Part shown: positions 57,643-64,000 of the stretch, piece by piece
Position numbering within the stretch: the first letter of the stretch is position 1
Layout of the letters: every line of letters starts with the position of its first letter
Source: Thozetella sp. PMI_491
Lineage: Eukaryota > Ascomycota > Sordariomycetes > Chaetosphaeriales > Chaetosphaeriaceae
Assembly: GCA_021432635.1 (NCBI GenBank)
Contig: MU270067.1
Location: forward strand, 310,001 to 374,000
Reading direction: 5' to 3'
DNA length: 64,000 nucleotides
Notes under the pieces: generated by a model
The model's input: the letters and a program-made list of their open reading frames with translations, nothing else
The model's database searches: none
Told to the model about the DNA's origin: nothing
Position numbers and translations under genes: made by a program

Positions 57643-60600
57643 CAAAGTCGAAGATAGATTGTTGGTTTAGATGTAGTCGGCCGGCGGAGGAGCGCGGGGG
57701 AAGGAAGTTTGGTCGCCTCCCTCGAGACTGTTTTGAGAAGGGAGGTCAGAGAACCTCTCATATAAGCCGAAATTTCTGTTGGAAGTACATGGATTGGGGT
57801 CTTACCATATACGAGCTGCTTCTTTCGAAGCACTTGCTGGAGAGAGCAATACCTCAAGGCGGCTTACGAGGAGATCAAGAGTATGCCTCGCCGAGTTGTG
57901 TGGTCTCTCGAATGTTGGGATTGGGGAGCGGGGAAAGAATCCCAAAGAAATTAGGAGCAGCCAAAGAAGAGAAAAAGACAATAGGAATGGCTGTGCATTA
58001 GGGGCTCCTGGACGAGGGGTTCGCGGACGAGGGATTGACAGGCGAGGGGCTCTGGATAACAGGGCGGGATTAGAGCGAGGCGATGAACCGATAAGAAGAG
58101 GTAGGCATCAAGGTCAGACGATAACTGGCACCGTGCTTGCTCCCGAGGAGAACAAAGGATGAGAGTCCGGATCATCTCCATTGTAAGTGGTGAAGATACA
58201 GTATAGGAAATAGTGGAATGGGAATATGAGATGTCGAAATGAGACTATCGTAGTATACTTGGTCGTTTGATGAGCTAGGCAGATCTTCCTTGGCAGGGAA
58301 CCAGGGCGCTGGCATCAAATGTAATACTTAATAGAATAACTGAGAATTGAACTGCAAAAGCTAGGAATTACACAAGAGTATATCCGCGGTCGACCTGACC
58401 ACGAGCATAGACGTGCCAGAACCCGACTCCTGGGTAGCGTTGATGAGCAGCCAGAGCCCGTGTTGGCGTAGCATATCATTGGTAGCTACGGTCAAAGTAG
58501 ACAACTCCTTCTTTTTCGTGATAACGGCCGCATGGTACCAGCGCTTTCGAAGTCCTCTTTTTGACGTGGCAACCGCAACTTCGCAAAAGCAAAGAAACGG
58601 GAGCCATGATTGTCCTTTGCCTAAGAAGGACGTATGTGGGCAGGACTACGTCAGCTTAGATGCCATCTTTTCACTCGCATAAGTAGACAGACACACTCAT
58701 GTTCACACCAATGTGCCAGGTGGCGTAGCGCCCCTTCGCCTTTCCTGAGACCTTTTTCGCTCTGCCGCCTTATTAGGAAAGTCCGTGGCCGGCCCGGCCC
58801 CACTCGAAGTGCACGGGCCACACGGCGCCGGGTGGATCTGGAGAGGATCCGGAGAGGATGCCGGAAGGCCGTCGACTCGACGGGGCTGATGGGCGTGGCC
58901 TGCCCCCTGTTGCATCGGCCTGTCATCGCCGGAAAGCCCTGGCTTGGAGGATTCTCAATAGCGGGTGAGGGTGGGCTTTTCGGTACGGCCGGGGCTTTCT
59001 CAAACAGAACCCTTGCATGGCACACGACCGAGCAAACAGGTTTTGGGCCGACCGGTTCGGTGCGAGCTAGTGTCACCAATCAAAATGACTATATCTTCGA
59101 GTTGCGCTGCTGACATACCGTATTGGTCGTAGTACACCGATAGCCCAGCACCATGTGTGGCTGGACAGACGCGACGGAAGAGTCTTAAACGGCACTTGCC
59201 CGAAAGGGGGTGAAAGTGCGACTGGTTAGTAGCGGGGCTGAGGAAAAAAAAAAAGGCGAGGCTATGGAGGGTCCAAGGCCGCTAAAGGACCCGGGAAACC
59301 AGGAGATATCCACCCACAATCGGTAGTTGTCACCCCCATCAGACAGAAAATGCCCCATATCGCTGAGACCACCTTGGCCTTCCTCCCCAAACTGGTGAGC
59401 TGAGAGGGACATATGGTCCTGTCATTGGCCGCTTTGGCAGGCGCAATAGTGTAAGCTGAGGATCGTGGGGCAACTTGGGAGGCCTGCTAATGGAATCGCA
59501 ACGCACCCTCACACTGCTCCCATTGTAGGCCTCTCCCTCCCGGCAACGGAGGCCTGGAGGGAGCGGGGGGCGACATGAATTTTTTTTTTCTTGGTCGCAA
59601 GCCAGGAAAAGGTGGCGGCAATGCACCCGCGCATGAAGCGTAACTAAAGGCAGAGGTGGCCGTGGTGACGTCTCAATGTGGATGTGAGATTGCGAACTTG
59701 CAGGACGTGCATACAGCGAATCTTAAGTGATTGGTCCCCTGCAGCATGCGCGTTTCGTCGACTGCATGCACCTTTCGCTTGACCAGAGCGCACCTTGTGG
59801 TGACCTAAGCCGCGCTGAAGACAGGGGTCGTCCTAGGCCTCTGATATCACAGCCGCAATCTTTGAAGCCGCCAGTCTCACGGGTGCTCTCGCCGCCCCGC
59901 ACAAACCTCAGCGCTGTTCTGCTTGTCATGCGTGCTTTCAAACGTCAGGAGTGGTGCAATTGCCCAATGAGATGGCCATTTCTGTGCTGACATACGCGTT
60001 GGAATACTCGGTGCCTCGCCAAGGAGCGCTCTACCGCCGCCTCGTAGGGCTGAAGCTACGGGGAGATCGATTTCTATTGCCCCTTTCACTCCACCCCCCC
60101 AGCTACACGAGTTTTGCTACACGTCCCCCCACCTTTTCTCGGCGCTTTCTTTTTCGATGATCGGGCCCTTTAGCGCGAGAATGCTCACTCGTATCACTCT
60201 ATACGGCGGGGACGGCTGCAGGGGTGGTAGGGCTTCTTTCTGCTTGCTGACTTTAACTGCCTTGCGACGTTGGGATGCATGCGGCGTCTCGTTGGCCGAA
60301 GCGTACCGGCCGCCATACCTCCCAGGGTGGCTAGGACCTGATCCCAGCGGCCGGTACATGGCATTAGCGATTCCGGGGCTCTGGCAACCCAGAAACGCAA
60401 GGGGGACGACGCCTCCGCGGTCCCGAAGAAAAAGAAGAGCCGAGCTAGCTTCCTCCTTCCGACTCTCCCCCATCTCGCCTCCCTTCCCCTACCCTACCCC
60501 ATGTCAGAACCTTGTAGGCGCAAAGCCCAGCACAGGCACCACAAAACGAAGCCGCCGGCAAGCTACATGTCGACAAGAGCCACCTAGTGCTACCTGTCAC

Positions 60601-61088
60601 TAGGCTGTAACTATATATCCATCCCACTTGGCCAAGCAAAAGCAGTAAAAGTCCGCTATTTTTGCGAGTAGCAGAGCCCGAACACGGTGGGACGAAAGCC
60701 TTCCCGCTATAACTCCCCCGTGGCACTGCCGTGGTTATCACGAGGCAGCTGAACGGCTTTATTCCGAACAACGTCGCCCCATTTGCGGTCAGACCCCGAG
60801 GCGGCGCCTCCCCAAGTGTACTGCCTCATCTACTTCCATTCCTGAGGACCTGACCTCATCGTCTCCGGTTCCTGCGGTGAATGACGTCGTGCAGCAGGGC
60901 AACAACCCGCGATATAGTCGTGTCCGGCCCCTGGATCATGCCTCCTCAAGAAGACGATAAATACCTGCCAGAGTCTCTCCATGGCTTAAGTCTGTCTCCC
61001 CTTGATCCCAGCACCCCAACACTCACCCAGCTCCAGCTCCTAACCACTCTTGAGCGAACCAGCAACCTATACATCTAGGTTGTATATC
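57643..61088. other. 3.4-kb intergenic region, no gene seen
   Basis: Reading frames here are short or compositionally noncoding. Simple sequence is limited to an A-run at about 59244-59255 and a T-run at 59580-59590. The right end contains the promoter of the small Ser/Asn-rich gene. Confidence 0.5.
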
Positions 61089-61419
61089 ATGTCCGAGGGC
61101 CCCAACACATCCAACCTAGACAGCAGCAACACCGCCAGCACCACCAACAGCTCTACTGACGCTTCCGTCCCGAGAAAGACGTCGTCCGCCAAAAGCCCCG
61201 CCGAAGCCACCACTGAGAAGACTCAGAGCGAGCGCGAAGCAGCCACATACAAAGACAAGATGGACCCGCCCCAGGACAACAACGACAACAACGACCAGTC
61301 TGACTCCTCCCAAGTGAGAACATCCTACTAGTACATGACGCGACTGTCTCTGTACATACTGACCAGTCTGCCAGCGTGAGAAAGAGGCCACTGCGTTCCC
61401 TGCTCTGATCATCCCCTGA
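61089..61419 (+). CDS. small hydrophilic Ser/Thr/Asn-rich protein, two exons
   Basis: Predicted protein of 89 residues. Exon 1 is 61089-61313 (75 codons, rich in S, T, N, D, E, K, for example SNTASTTNSSTDAS and DNNDNNDQSDSS). A 61-nt intron (61314-61374, donor GTGAGA, branch TACTGAC, acceptor GCCAG, phase 0) joins exon 2 (61375-61419), which ends with the hydrophobic EATAFPALIIP. Without splicing the frame stops at 61331. The textbook branch-site spacing is the main support for the intron. There is no recognisable domain; the composition suggests an intrinsically disordered protein. The function is unknown, and the gene call itself is moderate. Confidence 0.5.
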
Positions 61420-63577
61420 GCAAGCCTTGAAGGGAGGCGAGCGGAGACTCGGGGGCGCGTGTGTTCGATAAGAGATTTTCTTTGAGCATCTGGAGAAGGG
61501 GAGAGATGGGGGAGGTGCCGGTGGGACAGCACCTAGGAATAAAGGCTGCCCGCCCCTTCCAACTAGACGCACCTGCCGCCCTGGAATCTGGGAATGCTTG
61601 GGATTGGCGATGGCTAGGACGTTGGACGTCGAGGAGGACTTGCTCTCGGGCTCATGGTTTCTTTAGATTTCTGTCTATCTCTCTCTGTCTTTCTGTTTTC
61701 TTTTCTTTTCTCATATATATCATGGAAGGGACCCGGGTTACCGTTTAGGAAAGAGAGCTTACTGCTCCGGGACGTTCGTTACAAGAGACAGCTAAACAGC
61801 GCTGGACACCAATAACAATACAAGAATTCGAATTCTCATCTTAGACACTAATCTCGCAATCTTGAAGAGTGAAGGCGAAGAGCACGCACGGAACGAACGT
61901 CGCGGAAGACCCCTAACCCGGGCTAATGTCTCCTGGAGGTGGCGCGCGGTCTAGAGACCTGACTTTCTTGGCGTTGAAGTGCGCATGAGCGCAAGTTTGG
62001 TGACAAATATTGGCCCTGATCGTGTGAGCCGTGTGTATTCTCGTGTATGTAGTCCGTATGGGAGGTCGGGGCTCGGCAGGCACTCCTGGCTTTGTATGTC
62101 AGCCCTCACCGAAACAAGGACCATATGCCGTGGAACAAGGAGGCTAGATTGCGGCGCTTGGCTGGTAGTGCAGCAAGGTTGTTGGGAAAACATGCATACT
62201 CCGTGTAGGCATGCGATGGATTCGGCAAGCGCCCGCCTAGTCGTCTCTTACCACTACCTACCTGCTCTAGTGGTGTAAACCTCTGTCTGAGTGCGGGATT
62301 CTTCCCTTTTCGGGTAAACATGTGAGCGACCCACCGCGGTTTTGCGCATTTCTCATTCGCAGTTTTCGCAGTGCACTGGCCAGAGAAATAGGTCCAGAAG
62401 AAGGATAGCCCCGCAGCCCTGACAAACTGCCATGTCGTCACTCGAACCAGCCACATGGCGCTGTAGTTTGTCGAGACACAGCCGATATTCACACTAATCC
62501 AGTAATTCATCCTGGCGATAGCTTCACTCTAAATTTCCTCTCTTCTTATCTTTCCTTGAATTTGGTCAATTTTTTGAAGTTTTTTTTCTTCTTTTTTTGG
62601 CCCCCTTCCCTCTCCCTTCCGTTATCGCTCTTTCCCCATTCCCCCCACACTCACGCGCATATGTAGTCGACTAACTAGGTATCTAGTTGGGACCTTAATA
62701 GTACCTCGGGTATGGCACACTCACTCCACATACTCGAGTCCTCCGTGGGAAAAGCCGCGGCTCTGGCGCTGGCTAAGGAATCCAAAGTACTACGTAGTAA
62801 CCTAGAGCACCTATCAATTGAGGAACTGCTCGGGCGACATCTCCACCTTGCTTCTTGCAGGCGGGGGAGGTCATTGGACAATCCCACACGTTGCGCCTGC
62901 CTTCCCCCCAGATCAAAGAAAATAAAGATTGCCATGAAAATCCCCAGGCGTTCCTTCTCCACCTCCTCCCCAGTGTGTTTCTCCTCGCTCTCCTGCCTCC
63001 CTTGCTTCACTACCGCCTCTTGCATCGCAAGGAGAACGTGTCTTTCTCGTACGCGCTCGCAGAAACCGGCCGCCAGTGTCTCGCTGTACGCGCAAGGCAT
63101 TGGAGAATACCTTATTCTGCCTTTCCAGCCCCTTGCCCTGCAAGCTATCGGAATCCGGGGGGCTCAGCGCCTTCGCGCCTCAGACTAGCACCTCGTAACC
63201 ATCAACAGAGGGCACGCAACTGTCGTTTTCACCGCCATAGTATAGCAAACCAGCGGCGTCGCACTGCGCTGTTTATACCTATTTCGTTTTCTCTGACCTT
63301 GGCACACCCCTAGAGAGTCCCAATCGCGGCCCCCAATGGTCTTCGTGGTTGAATTCTTCAGCCTCCTTCTAAAGCAGATCTACTAGGGCCTATCGGTATC
63401 GCCCAGCACGCACCATCTGTATCTGCCCGCTCCTTCATTCGCAAAACGGACCAAGGCCGAAGTCTAAGCCTCCTCCAACGCCCCCCCGCCACCCCCCTCC
63501 CCGTCTAGTTGCTGTCGGCCAGGGGTTAGCATTGGACGGCACGCGCCCACTTGCCCGGTCTGCCTCCCTACCCGAAA
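61420..63577. other. intergenic, upstream region of the permease gene
   Basis: Contains T-rich and C/T-rich leader-like DNA at about 62560-62650. Two open frames of 134 codons (62510-62106, minus) and 158 codons (62712-63188, plus) are not recognisable and I do not call them genes. The ATG at 62712 could act as an upstream frame if the permease transcript starts before it. Confidence 0.45.
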
Positions 63578-64000
63578 ATGGCCTCATCCGGCATTGACCT
63601 CGGCTCCGCCCGGGCGAGCTCCGGCCCGGACGAAGAGAAGAGGATCGAAGGGTCGATCCGCGACGGCGCCGACGTCTCGTCCCTCGAGACTGTTACCGGC
63701 GACAAGACGAAACGCACCCTAAAGTCTCGGCATATTCAGCTTATTGGTACCACCGGCGTTTCCATTTTTTTTTTTTTCCTTCTCTCTCTCTCTCTCCTTA
63801 TCTGCGCACCGTGACTGACATACCCCTTTGTGCCTAAGGAATTGGTGGTACGATTGGAACGGCCCTGTATGTGCAAATTGGAAAGGGCATCCTCAATGGG
63901 GGACCCGGGAGCCTCTTCTTGGCTTTCTCTATCTGGTATGTAGAACCAAGTCTGCAAGGAGAACCATAGAGGTTTGAAAGGCTAAGCTACCCAGGTGCAC
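63578..64000 (+). CDS. amino acid permease (AAT/YAT family), 5' part
   Basis: Plasma-membrane amino acid/proton symporter of the APC superfamily, cut by the right edge. Exon 1 is 63578-63746, intron 63747-63838 (92 nt with a T-run and CT microsatellite, phase 1), exon 2 63839-63935, intron 63936-63994 (59 nt, donor GTATGT, acceptor CCCAG), exon 3 from 63995. The spliced product has an acidic N-terminal tail and the first transmembrane signature RHIQLIG-IGGTIGTALYVQIG, followed by GGPGSLFLAFSIWC. That first-helix motif is diagnostic of fungal amino acid permeases. Substrate specificity cannot be judged from this fragment. The first donor (GTACCA) is weak, but the junction exactly restores the family motif. 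Confidence 0.9.

Noticed and set aside
62106-62510. 134-codon frame on the minus strand
   Set aside because: No recognisable domain, no promoter or intron support, and a cysteine/arginine-rich composition typical of chance frames.

Overview
This window is nuclear DNA from a filamentous ascomycete, most likely a Sordariomycete. The genes are eukaryotic, have none or a few short introns (about 56-137 nt, GT..AG, often with a CTAAC/CTGAC-like branch site), and lie in GC-rich DNA. The best-recognised products are typical of this group: a fungal cytoplasmic dynein heavy chain, an XlnR/XYR1/XLR-1 xylanase regulator and two other Zn2Cys6 regulators. I cannot name a species.

Layout from left to right. 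Positions 1-10203 (minus) hold the 5' three quarters of the dynein heavy chain, cut by the left edge inside the microtubule-binding domain. Next come a FAR1-type zinc-finger protein (11580-13406, minus), a 2EXR/F-box-like protein (15087-16395, plus), a GCP4-type gamma-tubulin complex protein (16850-19320, minus), a senescence/spartin-domain protein (20133-21751, minus), a Zn2Cys6 regulator (24718-27027, plus), a secreted S28 serine peptidase (29310-30880, plus), a small acidic protein (31765-31980, minus), a 14-TM-type MFS transporter (33393-35496, plus), a formamidase (35658-36812, minus) and a histidinol-phosphatase (37707-38783, plus).

An 11-kb stretch follows (38784-49864) in which I find no convincing intact gene, only decayed reading-frame fragments near its left end. 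It runs into a 120-base assembly gap flanked by a C/T-rich tandem repeat, and then into the leader and gene of the xylanase/cellulase regulator (50838-53760, plus). To the right the region is poorer in intact genes: a Zn2Cys6 regulator broken by two frameshifts (54851-56145, minus), an unrecognised protein whose frame is interrupted by a TAG followed by 53 open codons (57642 leftwards, minus), a small Ser/Asn-rich protein (61089-61419, plus), and the 5' end of an amino acid permease cut by the right edge (63578-64000, plus).

The left half is mostly core cell biology: dynein and gamma-tubulin complex belong to the same microtubule system. The middle is nutrient acquisition and nitrogen metabolism: S28 peptidase, formamidase, ATR1-like transporter, histidine biosynthesis. 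The right half is dominated by the plant-polysaccharide regulator with an unusually large upstream region. No rRNA, tRNA, CRISPR array or intact transposon was recognised.
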